Of a stretch of DNA of 64,000 bases, positions 37,045 to 48,021 are shown in pieces; positions within the stretch are counted from its first letter, which is position 1; the number at the start of each line of letters is the position of its first letter. This DNA comes from Glebionis coronaria (Eukaryota > Streptophyta > Magnoliopsida > Asterales > Asteraceae). The notes beneath the pieces were generated by a model that was not told the DNA's origin, made no database searches, and saw nothing but the letters and a program-made list of their open reading frames with translations. Made by a program: the position numbers and the translations under genes. The stretch covers positions 282,272,880-282,336,879 of the forward strand of contig CM046874.1 in the NCBI GenBank assembly GCA_025667525.1, read 5' to 3'.

Positions 37045-38739
37045 TAATAAGTGTGAAAAAACTTATCCTGTTACCACTTAATTATAATAATAACCAAACC
37101 AAAACGTGTATTTTATGTCTCAAATGTCAGAATTATGCGTGGTTTGTGTTTTTATTGTGTTTTAGGACCAAAAGATGAAAAAGGAAGAAAACACGGGCTT
37201 TCACGGGCTTTTATCCAAGAAAAGGACAAAAGACGAAGTCAAAAGATCAAGAGTGCAAAAAGAACGGAAGTCCAAGGCCTATTCTGAAGATTTATCAAAG
37301 AAAAAGTCTAAACACGGAAGTTTAATGAAGTCGAAGAACCAAGTCTAATAGAAGAAGAAAATTATAAGACGAGTTCTATTTATATCGACAAATCCTAAGA
37401 CAATGTCGAGAAAGTCGAAGAATTTAAAAGACAAAAAGACGAGAAGAAAGAAGAAAGCACCAACACATTTTCCTTCTCCTATATATAGTCCTTAAACACT
37501 TCATTAAGAGGGAGTAGATTTTAGTTTAATTTTTTGTAAGTTAATTAGGAGTAGGTAAGTACTTTCTCTCTCTAGATTTAATTTCTGTCTCTAAGTTTTC
37601 TTTCAAGTTTTCATAAATCTTTCATTTTTAAATCTTGTAATCTTGAATCTTTGTCTTTAATTTTAAGGTTTTTATTAATCTCATTCTACTTTTCTTATTA
37701 GTTTTATCTTAATCATAATCTTTTTCATCATATTTTTATATAAAGTTTATAGCTTTTTAAATTTCGTGGTTTGTTTTTGAAGTTTTTATAAGTTTTATCA
37801 TTAATCTAGGATTTTTAGTTATCTTATTCGTGTTTTATTTTGCTTATTGTCCTTAAAAACTTAAGATTTAAGTGCTTATTTTCGTCCTTTTACGAGATCC
37901 TAGTTTTTAGGAATAGCTGATTCAAATTTGGAACCTTTTTTTAATATTGCGACATTCTACCTTAATTTTGCAATAATTGCGAAATTGAACTTCTGCAGCA
38001 TTGCGAAATCATTCACTTTTCAGCATTGCGACATATTGGTATTTTCAATATTGCGAAATCTTTGATTTCAAAAGTTGCGAAATTATATCCATTCTGTCAT
38101 TGCGAAATCATTATTTTCTATATTGCGGAATTGTGCACTTTTCAGCATTGCGAAATCTTGGTATTTTCAACATTGCGAAATCTTAGATTTTGTGAATTGC
38201 GGAATTGTTGCTTTTATTGCGAAATTATTTGAAGTTTTTATATAATTACGAAATCTTTGTTATTATTGCGAAATTGATTCTGATTTTTAATATAATTACG
38301 AAATTAATTGTTTTTATTTTAAATTTATTTTTCCCGCCATTTTTACTTAGCTTTATTTTAATTATTTTGTCTTATTTTTACTTAGCTTTATTTTTACTTG
38401 TTCGTCTTAGTTTAATTTTCGAGTATTTTAAATTTTAAAAGTTTTCATTTTTATCAAAGTTTTTAAGTTTTCATATTTACTTTTATTTAGTTTAATTTCT
38501 TCGTCATTTAACTTTTAAGTCATTTAATTTTAGTTTAAATTTTCACGCTTTTGTTTTTACTTTATTTTGCCCTTTACTCAACGACATTTTCATTTACATT
38601 TACATTTTACTTTAGTTTAAAAATAGATAACCTTTTTCCTTTATATTCCACCAAGAACGACTGAGTCGCACATTCAATCGGAGATCAATTCGATGAGACT
38701 GATTCAACGAACTTTCATACGAGAAAATCTCTTGTATTA
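37045..38739 (+). mobile_element. Gypsy-E 5' LTR
   Basis: 1695 bp, beginning TAATAAGTGTG and ending CTTGTATTA. TATA-like ATATATAG at 37481-37488, CTTTCTCTCTCT at about 37562, then the ATTGCGAAAT array 37944-38310 and a T-rich tail. The short reading frames here (38001-38438) are translations of the repeat array and recur in the 3' LTR. They are not genes. Confidence 0.92.
37944..38310 (+). repeat. ATTGCGAAAT motif array (5' LTR copy)
   Basis: About 15 occurrences of ATTGCGAAAT and close variants (TTGCGACAT, TTGCGGAAT, TTACGAAAT) at 17-30 base spacing, same orientation, downstream of the TATA-like box. The 3' LTR has the same array at 45154-45520 with a few differences. Confidence 0.9.
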
Positions 38740-38741
38740 AA

Positions 38742-38756
38742 TGGCGCCGCTGCCGG
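38742..38756 (+). other. Primer binding site of Gypsy-E
   Basis: TGGCGCCGCTGCCGG, beginning two bases after the LTR. It fits the complement of the aspartate tRNA 3' end (usual site TGGCGCCGTTGCCGG) with one mismatch. This site is characteristic of Athila elements. Confidence 0.8.
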
Positions 38757-38961
38757 CTCTTTTCGTAAAGATTAACGGTTTTTTGTGAGAGACGCGTTGG
38801 ATTTTGGGATCCGTTCACTCTTGAACGTTATTTTTCTTGTCTAATTTTCACAAATTTTCAAAAATCCATAAAAATTAAAATTTTCAAAAATTCAAAAAAA
38901 AAAATAGAAAAACATAAAAAACCAATAATATTTCTTGTCTATCTTTCTTTTCCTTTTGTAG
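38757..38961 (+). other. Gypsy-E leader
   Basis: Untranslated leader with a G/T-rich start, then A-rich and T-rich runs, just before the gag ATG at 38962. Nothing else is recognised. Confidence 0.6.
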
Positions 38962-40662
38962 GTGTGTATGCGTACCCGTGCTCGTAAAAAGAAAGCAACT
39001 CAAGCCGAAGTCGAAACTCAACCTATTGTCACCATGGACAATCGATCAATGATCGAGCTTTTGCAATCGCACGTAGAGGGAAACACCGATGCTATTATCA
39101 TACCCGAGATTGGAGCCAACAACTTTGAGCTCAAATCCGGCTTCATTCAAATGGTCTCTGCTCAACCATTCTCGGAGCGTACACTTGATGATCCTCATGA
39201 CCATATCAAAAGGTTCCTTCAACTCACTAATACGGTCAAGTATAATGGGGTTTCACAAGAGGTAATTCGCTTGCAACTTTTTCCTTTCTCCTTAGAGGGA
39301 CAAGCCCGACATTGGCTTGATAAGGAACCGCCAAAAAGTATTCTTACGTGGTCGGATTTAGAGACCAAATTCATTAACTAATTCTTCCCACCCTCACGTA
39401 CTACTGCTTTGCGGAATGAGATCATTAACTTTGAACAAAAGTACGGTGAGACATTTAGTGAATCTTGGGACCGTTTTAAAGAACTTTTAAGAAAGTGTCC
39501 ACAACATGGTTTCACAAAAGTGCATCAAATTAACACTTTTTACAATGGTTTTAGCATGAATGACCAAGATTCACTAAATAGTGCCTCGGGGGGGGGGGGG
39601 GGGGGGTAACATTTTGGTTAAGTCTTCTAATGTCGCATGGGATATTATTGAGAATAAATCTAAAGTGCAAACCAAAAGTGTTCGTGCTAATGTGGCTAGT
39701 GCTAGCACTAATGACACCGAAGAAGACTTGATAAGCTTACTACGGTTGTTGAAGCACTTGCTTTACAAGTCGTTAACAATGCTAAAAACAACAATGCTAT
39801 TAATATAACTTGTGAAACTTGTTGCGGGCCACACTCTTATGCTAATTGTGATAAAGCTTATGATCAATCTCACGGGTAAGTGTATGCTTACAACACCACC
39901 GAGAGAGTTCATTTCAATCCTAATGTCGATGTTAATCACTTGTCTTACAACTCGACAAATTACTTGGCTCCACCCGGTTTTCAACAAAGACCACCACAAC
40001 CTAACCAAAACAATAAAGGGCCGCCAAGAGCTAATTTTTAAGTTAATGCCAATGTGAGGGGCTTAAATGCAAATCAGGGAAATTACCAAATGCACAATCA
40101 AGGTTTTCCAAACCAAGGTTTCAATCCTCAAGGTTTTCCACCTTATAACCAATACCCAAACCAAGGTTTTCAACAACAAGGGTTCAATTTACCTCATCCA
40201 CCAATGGACTTGGTTTTGCAAAAGTTGAATGAACATGAGAAAATCATGCAAGCAATGCAAGAATCTACTAGACAAATTCAAGAGTCCACGGATAGGAAAT
40301 TCGCTCAAATCTTACAAACCCTTTGCCCCCATGGTGCTCTTCCTTCCACAACCGAAACAAACCCTAGAGCGAATGTGAGTGCTATTACTACCCGAAGTGA
40401 AGCAACTCTAGTAGGACCTTCTACTCCTCCTCCCGTTACTCCATCTACACCTCCTCCACCTCCAATTATTCCTCCTAATACCACACCTTGTCCTAGTTCT
40501 CCATTACCGCCCCACCTCTTAATGAAGAAGTACCCAAGCAAAACCCTCCACCAACCCCACCTACCACCTCTAAACCTTCTACTTCTCAACCTTCAACATC
40601 TCAACATTTACATGCTACACCCACACCACCTAAACCCAACATCCCCTATCCTTCTCAGTTAG
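38962..40662 (+). pseudogene. Gypsy-E gag
   Basis: Gag polyprotein with a retrotransposon gag domain: basic start (RTRARKKK), then the core from about residue 70 (PHDHIKRFLQL; GQARHWLDKEPPKSILTWSD). TAA at 39379-39381 splits it and the same frame resumes (FFPPSRTTALRNEI) to the G-tract at 39588. After a frame change comes the zinc knuckle C-E-T-C-C-G-P-H-S-Y-A-N-C (39811-39849, CX2CX3HX4C). Then, in the original frame from 40054, an Asn/Gln/Gly/Phe-rich tail (NQGFPNQGFNPQGFPP repeats), a short coiled coil and a Pro-rich linker. It would assemble particles, but the stop and frameshifts break it. Confidence 0.88.
39588..39606 (+). repeat. Poly-G tract, 19 bases
   Basis: A run of 19 G within gag, immediately after NDQDSLNSAS, where related gag proteins have a Gly-Gly motif. 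The frame is lost across it. Confidence 0.95.
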
Positions 40663-40709
40663 ACAAGTGCAAATTGCTCACTAAAGAGGATGCTTAAGTC
40701 ACTGCTTTT

Positions 40710-41525
40710 ATGAAGATGATCTCTCAAATGAATTTCAACATTAGCCTCGTTGAAGCACTTGTCCAAGTGCCGAAATTCGTCAAAGCATTCAAGGAATTGC
40801 TTAACAAGAAGGGAAAGATGGCTGAGTTTGTCAACACACGCTTAAATGAAAACTGTTCTGCAGTCATTCTTAAAGAACTTCTGGAAACACTTGGAGATCC
40901 CGGTCGTTTTGTGTTGCCTTGCATTTTTAACAAAACCGAAGAATTTACTGCCTTAGCTGATGTCGGGGCAAGTATAAATTTGATGCCTTTAATTGTTTGG
41001 AAAACACTATCATTACCCGACCTTACTCCAACAAAGATGACCCTTCAGCTAGCAAATCGCACTCTCGCTTACCCTGTTGGTATTGCCGAAGATGTCTTTA
41101 TTAAAGTTGGCACCTTCACTTTCCCGGTCGACTTTGTTGTTGTTGATTATGAAATGGACCCTCGTATTCCATTAATACTTGGTCGGCCATTCTTGAGAAC
41201 CGGAAAAGCCTTAGTCGATGTTGCTGAAGGTGAAATAATCTTAAGAGTCGGGAATGATGCTCAAGTGTTTAAAATGGGGAAGATAACAACCAAACCCAAT
41301 GGAAGAGAATCAGCGAATATGATTAATATGCTTGATGATTTTTTCGTCTACAACAATCCTATTTTCGAGTCTTGCTATGATAATCCACTTTTCCAAGACG
41401 ATGTGGATGATTCTATCTCCAATTTAGATCCCTCACCAATTTATGAGTCTCCACCGATCTATGATGACTATGATGATGATTCTAGTTCTGACATGGATGA
41501 TTCTGATGATTTTTCTTCTGAGTAA
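40710..41525 (+). CDS. Gypsy-E aspartic protease region
   Basis: The longest clean frame of the element, 271 codons in a frame different from gag. Residues about 1-60 are a helical linker (FKELLNKKGKMAEFVNTRL). A retropepsin domain follows with ALADVGASINLMP at about residue 80 (the D-x-G-A-S active site) and PLILGRPFLRTGKA at about 148-165 (the family's ILGRPFL block). This enzyme would cut the gag polyprotein. The C-terminal 60 residues are very acidic (DDYDDDSSSDMDDSDDF) instead of leading to reverse transcriptase. The catalytic residues look intact, so the domain may be functional, but its usual fusion to gag is broken at about 40690 (TAA). Confidence 0.85.
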   Translation: MKMISQMNFNISLVEALVQVPKFVKAFKELLNKKGKMAEFVNTRLNENCSAVILKELLETLGDPGRFVLPCIFNKTEEFTALADVGASINLMPLIVWKTLSLPDLTPTKMTLQLANRTLAYPVGIAEDVFIKVGTFTFPVDFVVVDYEMDPRIPLILGRPFLRTGKALVDVAEGEIILRVGNDAQVFKMGKITTKPNGRESANMINMLDDFFVYNNPIFESCYDNPLFQDDVDDSISNLDPSPIYESPPIYDDYDDDSSSDMDDSDDFSSE

Positions 41526-42121
41526 AAGACATGCCAACTTATGATGACTTTGATGATGTCGATACTCTTTCGAGTGATTCTTTACATGATGACCTTGTTC
41601 CTACTTTTGATGAAGATCCTCCACCAACAATACTAGATCCTACTTTGGATGACTACTAATTTGAGGAAGACTTTGCTACTTTTCTCAACACTTACTTCCC
41701 AAATGAGAATGATTCTCCTCCTTTGGACTTTGATTATGGTCTTTATCCTCCTTCGGATATGAAGAAACCCGTTTTAAAGGAGAAGAAACCAAAAGACACC
41801 GATATCAGTAGTACCTATGTCTTGACACCTTTCTATCCACCTTCTGAGGATGAGATTGTGAGATTTATGAGCGGATCTTCTTCAAGGTCTACTGCGCCTG
41901 AGTGTTATTTTCCCCTAAAGGAAAAGGTGTTTGATACCGGTATTGCAATTTTTAAGCCATCTCAGTATCCATCTGATGAAATAAAAGGAAAGATTTTTGG
42001 AACTTATGGAGATATGCTTGCACCTCATCACACTCTCTACCACCGTGCTCAATCTTTTCTTAAGGGAACCTTGCTTACTCTTCTTTGGCTTTCCTTATTC
42101 GCCTTTGCTTGTGCTACTTGA
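41526..42121 (+). pseudogene. Gypsy-E acidic C-terminal region
   Basis: Continuation with stops: an Asp-rich block in one frame (YDDFDDVDTLSSDS), then a 132-codon stretch at 41723-42121 (MDFDYGLYPPSDMKKPV) ending in a hydrophobic segment (LLWLSLFAFACAT) that could be a membrane anchor. It occupies the place of reverse transcriptase. I do not recognise a domain. Confidence 0.5.
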
Positions 42122-44254
42122 TGAATGAAAACCATGTCTTTGATCCCGGTGGATATTTTTCAAGGTTCTTACCATGCTAATCAAGGTCGAGTCAGGCTCA
42201 CGACTCGGTTCCCAAAAACAAGCGCTTCTCGGGAGGCAACCCGCAGTATCTATCCTTTTTATTCTGTTTTTATAATAAGTGTAGGGGGAGACCCTAGTAT
42301 GTTGTTTGTTGTTTTCTTTCTTATCATAAGCAGGGATTCGAGCTTTCAAAGATCCATTCTTGATGACTTTTGACGACCCGTGATTCCGTGTTCCCGTCTT
42401 CCCGGTTCTATCCTAAACTCTTTTGATTCACTATTTTATATTCTTCAATATTAAAATAGGAATCACTTTAGTTGTCTCTTCCTTAGCAAGATTTAAACAA
42501 AGTGCATAATGTCCTAAATGTAAGGGAGGTTACTTCCACATGCTTAAACATTGAGGAAAATGTTTATATTAAGTGTAGGGGGACTTCTATCGAAGTTAAG
42601 TGGGCTTTTCCTTGTATATGTCCTCATTTTAACCGGAAAAGTGATTTTTCGACATTTTTCAAAATTTTTCAAAATTTTTGATCTATTTTGGCCTAGTTGT
42701 ATTTACCTTTGTTATAGTTAATATCTTTCTTTGCTAGAATAAATTTTGAATAAAGTGGTTTTAATTTTCAAACGTTGTGAATCTTTTTACTCAACCCGAG
42801 TTTACTTATCTAAGTTTACTCTAGCTAGTATCTTAACGTGTTTAAGTCAAGTTTTGCTAGGCTTTTATATAGGGAACTTTAAAACGCGAAAGTCTTAGCT
42901 CTTACGGGTTAAGAACAAGAACTTTTCGCAAGTTCTTATAATTGATCCTAGAAAGTCGTTTATCAAGGGAACTTTACAATGTGAATTCTAAACTTGAAAA
43001 AGTCTAAGAAGTTGCAAGATCCTATAGATGACTTGAAAACCCAAAACTTTGATTGAATAGGCTAAGCACCCACGAGTCTCATTCCTTTAGATTTTATATT
43101 GTGGAGAACGAGAGATGATAGGGTCAGTTATAAGTTTGGTATTCTTTCATGAATTTATGTGAGTTAATTATGAGCTTTTTCTCCCATCGCTTGTTAATAA
43201 ATTTATTTGCAATAAATAAGGTTGTACGATTTGAAAAGTTACTTAGCTTCTAGCACAAGATCGTTTAAAAGTTTCTCGGTATTAATTAAAGTTCATAGCC
43301 AAGGCATAACTTATTGAAGCGGGATGCGAAGATTGGCGAGTCCGAAAAGGCCCTAACAAGGCATGAGGGCTACATTTTGTTGCTAAAGATCCCAAGTGAT
43401 GTGAAGAATCACCTTATCAAAAATCAATATGAAGGATCGAGACACACGAAGAAAAGCAAATACTCCCCAAAAGATCATGGAGAAGTCTATCCGAAAAGAC
43501 CCTAGCAAGGTATGAGGATAAATAGATCCAACTCCTAAAAGGAGGCGGATCGTTGTATATCAAAATCCAAAATAAAGATTGGAGAAAAATGAAGAAGTCG
43601 TGGTCCAAGTATGAAGAATCTCTCAAAAACTTCAAGTGAAGAAATTCCTATTATGAAGAGAAGACCATAGTTTCAAGAACGTCTCTCAAGATTTGAAGTA
43701 TGAAGTCGCTACAAATATCGGTCCGAGAAAGGTCTCAAATCGTGAAGCGAGTTATGCCAAGATATGAACTTTATGAGGTCCCGAGAAGCCGTTTTAAAAG
43801 ATTTTGTCCTTTAGCTAACTATTGATTAAATTGACCTACTTTATTTTCAGCCTAATAACCTATCGAAATAAGTCAAACAATGCATCCTCGTGATCGTTTA
43901 AGATAGCAATAAAATATAAGAGATACACCTAGGAATAAGGGAGTCTAAGTGAATAATTGGCCCACATGAGTTTGTGTTAGTTTGCTAACTTATAATAACA
44001 ATGATCTCGTTTTTAAGCTTGGTATGGGAACGTGAAACTTGAGGGTGATAATCATTCATGACATTCCAAAACCCAAGGTATGTTTTTGATCTTTTTACTT
44101 GTTTTCTTCTTTTGAATATTTTATAATTTTCTATCTCTTTTATGTCTTATGTTTAATAAAGGCCAAGGTAGATTGATTATGATGGAAAATGTAAATCTTG
44201 TTTTTTAATTAATGCATTGCATGAGGGCATTGCAATGGTCAAGTGTAGGGGATT
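42122..44254 (+). other. Gypsy-E 3' noncoding region and polypurine tract
   Basis: About 2.1 kb without a reliable frame. It includes CTCGGGAGGCAACCCG near 42226, a phrase I associate with Athila-type elements, two GTGTAGGGGG purine blocks (about 42279 and 42572) and a diverged local duplication (TCCGAAAAGGCCCTAACAAGG at 43340 and TCCGAAAAGACCCTAGCAAGG at 43489). The polypurine tract AAGTGTAGGGGA (44241-44252) abuts the 3' LTR. Confidence 0.65.
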
Positions 44255-45936
44255 TAATAAGTGTGAAAACATTTATCCTGTTACCATTTAATTATAATAA
44301 TAACCAAGCCAAAACGTGTATTTTATGTCGTAAATGTCGGAATTATGTGTGGTTTGTGTTTTTATTATGTTTTAGGACCAAAAGATGAAAAAGGAAGAAA
44401 ACACGGCCTTTCACGGGCTTTTATCGAAGAAAAAGACAAAAGACGAAGTCAAAAGATCAAGAGTGCAAAAAGAACGGAAGTCCAAGGCCTATTCTGAAGA
44501 TTTATCAAAGAAAAAGTCTAAACACGGAAGTTTAATGAAGTCGAAGAACCAAGTCTAATAGAAGAAGAAAATTATAAGACGAGTTCTATTTATATCGACA
44601 AATCCTAAGACAATGTCGAGAAAGTCGAAGAATTTAAAAGACAAAAAGACGAGAAGAAAGAAGAAAGCACCAACACATTTTCCTTCTCCTATATATAGTC
44701 CTTAAACACTTCATTAAGAGGGAGTAGATTTTAGTTTAATTTTTTGTAAGTTAATTAGGAGTAGGTAAGTACTTTCTCTCTCTAGATTTAATTTCTCTCT
44801 CTAAGTTTTCTTTCAAGTTTTCATAAATCTTTCATTTTTAAATCTTGTAATCTTGAATCTTTGTCTTTAATTTTAAGGTTTTTATTAATCTCATTCTACT
44901 TTTCTTATTAGTTTTATCTTAATCATAATCTTTTTCATCATATTTTTATATAAAGTTTATAGCTTTTTAAATTTCGTGGTTTGTTTTTGAAGTTTTTATA
45001 AGTTTTATCATTAATCTAGGATTTTTAGTTAGCTTATTCGTGTTTTATTTTGCTTATTGTCCTTAAAAACTTAAGATTTAAGTGCTTATTTTCGTCCTTT
45101 TACGAGATCCTAGTTTTTAGGAATAGCTGATTCAAATTTGGAACCTTTTTTTAATATTGCGACATTCTGCCTTAATTTTGCAATAATTGCGAAATTGAAC
45201 TTCTGCAGCATTGCGAAATCATTCACTTTTCAGCATTGCGACATATTGGTATTTTCAATATTGCGAAATCTTTGATTTCAAAAGTTGCGAAATTATATCC
45301 ATTCTGTCATTGCGAAATCATTCTTTTCTATATTGCGGAATTGTGCACTTTTCAGCATTGCGAAATCTTGGTATTTTCAACATTGCGAAATCTTAGATTT
45401 TGTGAATTGTGGAATTGTTGCTTTTATTGCGAAATTATTTGAAGTTTTTATATAATTGCGAAATCTTTGTTATTATTGCGAAATTAATTCTTATTTTTAA
45501 TATAATTGCGAAATTAATTGTTTTTATTTTAAATTTATTTTTCCCGCCATTTTTACTTAGCTTTATTTTAATTATTTTGTCTTATTTTTACTTAGCTTTA
45601 TTTTTACTTGTTCGTCTTAGTTTAATTTTCGAGTATTTTAAATTTTAAAAGTTTTCATTTTTATCAAAGTTTTTAAGTTTTCATATTTACTTTTATTTAG
45701 TTTAATTTCTTCGTCATTTAACTTTTAAGTCATTTAATTTTAGTTTAAATTTTCACGCTTTTGGTTTTACTTTATTTTGCCCTTTACTCAACGACATTTT
45801 CATTTTACTTTAGTTTAAAATAGATAACCTTTTTCCTTTATATTCCACCAAGAACGACTGAGTCGCACATTCAATCGGAGATCAATTCGATGAGACTGGT
45901 TCAACGAACTTTCATACGAGAAAATCTCTTGTATTA
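44255..45936 (+). mobile_element. Gypsy-E 3' LTR
   Basis: 1682 bp, TAATAAGTGTG to CTTGTATTA, near-identical to the 5' LTR and with the same ATTGCGAAAT array (45154-45520). Differences include a 6-base loss near 45800. It is followed by the ATGAT target duplication. Confidence 0.92.
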
Positions 45937-45941
45937 ATGAT

Positions 45942-46197
45942 CTAAAGAGGGAGGAAGAGATGAAGAACTAGAGAGAGAAAGTTAGAGAGAGAAAGGAGAG
46001 GATGGAAAGAAAGATGTATTATGAAAGTGAAATGAAAAACCATCCCCTCCTAACATGCTAGGAGGGGGTATATATAGCCCACCCTACATGTGGGCTTTAT
46101 GTTGTATATTGTTACATAACTAGATCACGAGCCCATACTACATATATATTGTTGGAGTGACCGATCCTTTCTAAATACGTAAAACGTATTTCCAACA
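45942..46197 (-). mobile_element. Copia-D 3' LTR, right piece (antisense)
   Basis: Read on the minus strand it starts TGTTGGAAATACG at 46197. It includes the conserved ACATGTAG, TATATATA (complement at about 46069-46077), the hairpin 46044-46067 and CT-rich sequence, in the same order as the Copia-1 and Copia-2 LTRs. It resumes at 37044 beyond Gypsy-E, giving an LTR of about 300 bp. The complement of a polypurine tract (ATCTCCCCCT) adjoins it at 46198, proving the antisense orientation. Confidence 0.8.
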
Positions 46198-46297
46198 ATC
46201 TCCCCCTAAAGGAGGTCACTCCAAGTTACAATGTCCTAAATAGTCTATAGTTCGTGATCTTTAGCTAGCTATGCTAATAATGGTGTGACCAAGACTT
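46198..46297 (-). other. Copia-D 3' untranslated region, left piece
   Basis: Polypurine complement ATCTCCCCCTAAAGGAGG followed by noncoding sequence up to the Copia-F target site (GACTT, 46293-46297). It continues at 56438. Confidence 0.6.
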
Positions 46298-46513
46298 TGT
46301 TGGGAATAAAATGTAGTCAATATACTTGGACGCTGACAAGAGAAATCTGGATGTTTTTAAGAAGAAATCAAGCGTTGACAGGACGAGCGTTGACAGGAAG
46401 AAGTCAAGCGTTGATAAGAAGAAGTCAAGCACTGATAGAAGACTTAGTCTACACGTATTATGTTTCTAGTATGTTTCTAGTAAAGATATGATCGACGATG
46501 TATTTCTTATGTT
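46298..46513 (+). mobile_element. Copia-F 5' LTR, 3'-truncated
   Basis: Matches the first 215 bases of the 3' LTR (from 55913) up to TATTTCTTATGTT, then jumps directly to gag coding sequence. The TATA box, R-U5 and primer site are deleted, so this copy should not be transcribed from its own 5' end. Five motif copies lie at 46331-46440. Confidence 0.85.
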
Positions 46514-46525
46514 CACTATGCTCTA

Positions 46526-48021
46526 ATGGCACACTCTTCATCTTCATCAGACAATGAGGTATATGATGATGCATTTTGTAGTAAGGGTTGTCGTCTAAAT
46601 ACTGAAAAACTTAACAAAGAAGTTTTAAAATTAACAACAGATGTGGTTAACGAAAGATGCAAGTTATCTAACTATCAACTTGCTCTTACTCAAACTGAAA
46701 AGACTGTAGCTGAGTATAAGAAAATGGAGTTTGACCTAAAAGATCAAATCAACATTTTAACTCATGATTTAAATGCTAGTGTTGAGGTTAGAAACATCAT
46801 GGAGAGAGCCAATGGTGCTTTATAGGCTAAGTTAGATGAGGCTATAAAAAACAAAGATAATGTAGATTTTAAAATTCAGAGATTTTATAAAGCTTCACAA
46901 ACCATAGAAAAATGTGTTAGTGAACAAAGGGATTCTAGGGATATGACTGGGATTGGGATGAAAGAGTATGCTGGTGTTCCACCACCTGCTGGGAACTTCT
47001 ATGGTGTCCTTAGAAAGGACTTGTCTTGGACTGGTATACCAGAACTCCAAGAAGAGGAATTTAATCCTCCACCAAGAGTTCTTACCCCAGTAGAGGAATA
47101 CAAGCAGAAGTTGACTGATTTGGACCAATGGAAGAAAGCCAACCCTACCTTGTTTGTTAAGGGTGGCATGCTTAGTGACAGCCCAAATGAGTCTACACCC
47201 ATAAAAGTGACCAATCCTACTACTGGCAAGACTGTTGACCTTGGCTTAAACATTGATAGAAAACCTAGTATTAAATATGTAGAAATGTATAGAAAACCTA
47301 GGTCACCAAAAAGCCAAATTAGTGATAATGGAACAAGTTTCTTTTCTTCTGGACCTAGAGCTATGTCTAGAAAAGCCTGTTATTCTTGTGGAAGTTTTTC
47401 ACATTTACCTTATAAGTGTGTCAATGCTTCAGAGGTCAACGCTGATAGAAAGTCAAACAGTGTCAAACCCAAACCTTTTGTCCAACAAAGTCCACAAGTT
47501 GTTAGACCATCCCCATTATTTACTAAAGGGTCTAATACTTATGGACAAAGACCTTTTCAGAAGACCAATACGTGGTCTAACAGGCAATAGGTTCCTGTAG
47601 CAAACCCTAGGTTCAACGCTGATAAGGGTAATTTCAGCGTTGACAAGAACAAATTAGACGCTGACAAGAACGTTGCCAGACCAAGCAATGGAAAATATTT
47701 GCAACCAAAGGGAGAGGGGTCTAAAGCGTCTTCTAGCTTGACATGGAGACCTAAGCAAAACCAAAACCCTAATTCAGATGGGATTTCTATGACCTGTAAC
47801 AGATTTCATTATATTTCAAAGGTCATAACAAAACCAATTGTGGTTAACTGGGTGGTTAATCCAAAAAGGGATGAACAAGGGGTTGTCATAAGGACTAAGC
47901 CTGTTCTTGTTGAACAACCAAATGAATCCAAGTCTTCTCAGGCTTGGGTTCCCAAAGAAAACTCATTTGTTTTCTTTATGTGTAGGGCATTCAAAAGCAG
48001 GTTAATGATTATGGCTATTGG
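46526..48021 (+). pseudogene. Copia-F gag, C-terminal part
   Basis: One frame with TAG stops at 46823 and 47588. Begins MAHSSSSSDNEVYDDAFCSK, a coiled coil follows to about 46920, then the knuckle C-Y-S-C-G-S-F-S-H-L-P-Y-K-C (47378-47419, CX2CX4HX4C). After 47590 a linker carries in-frame copies of the element motif (FNADKGNFSVDKNKLDADKN). The N-terminal UBN2-type domain is absent because of the 5' deletion. Related gag proteins run about 500 or more residues to this point. Confidence 0.85.

Larger units (their letters stand above)
37045..45936 (+). mobile_element. Gypsy-E, Athila-like gag-protease retrotransposon
   Basis: A complete 8.9-kb insertion with LTRs 37045-38739 and 44255-45936, 5-bp target duplication ATGAT (37040-37044 and 45937-45941), primer site 38742 fitting aspartate tRNA, gag, protease and polypurine tract. 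The LTRs differ by only a few bases and one small indel by eye, so it is young. No reverse transcriptase, RNase H or integrase is found, making it non-autonomous. The aspartate-tRNA primer and the CX2CX3HX4C knuckle point to the Athila/Tat branch. It lies in the Copia-D LTR. Confidence 0.92.

Noticed and set aside
38001..38438. Three overlapping open frames with Cys/Phe/Ile-rich products, repeated at 45211-45648
   Set aside because: They are the ATTGCGAAAT array inside the two Gypsy-E LTRs read in different frames. The duplication is explained by the LTR pair.
40305..40589. Gly/Arg-rich minus-strand frame
   Set aside because: It is the complement of the Pro-rich gag linker of Gypsy-E.
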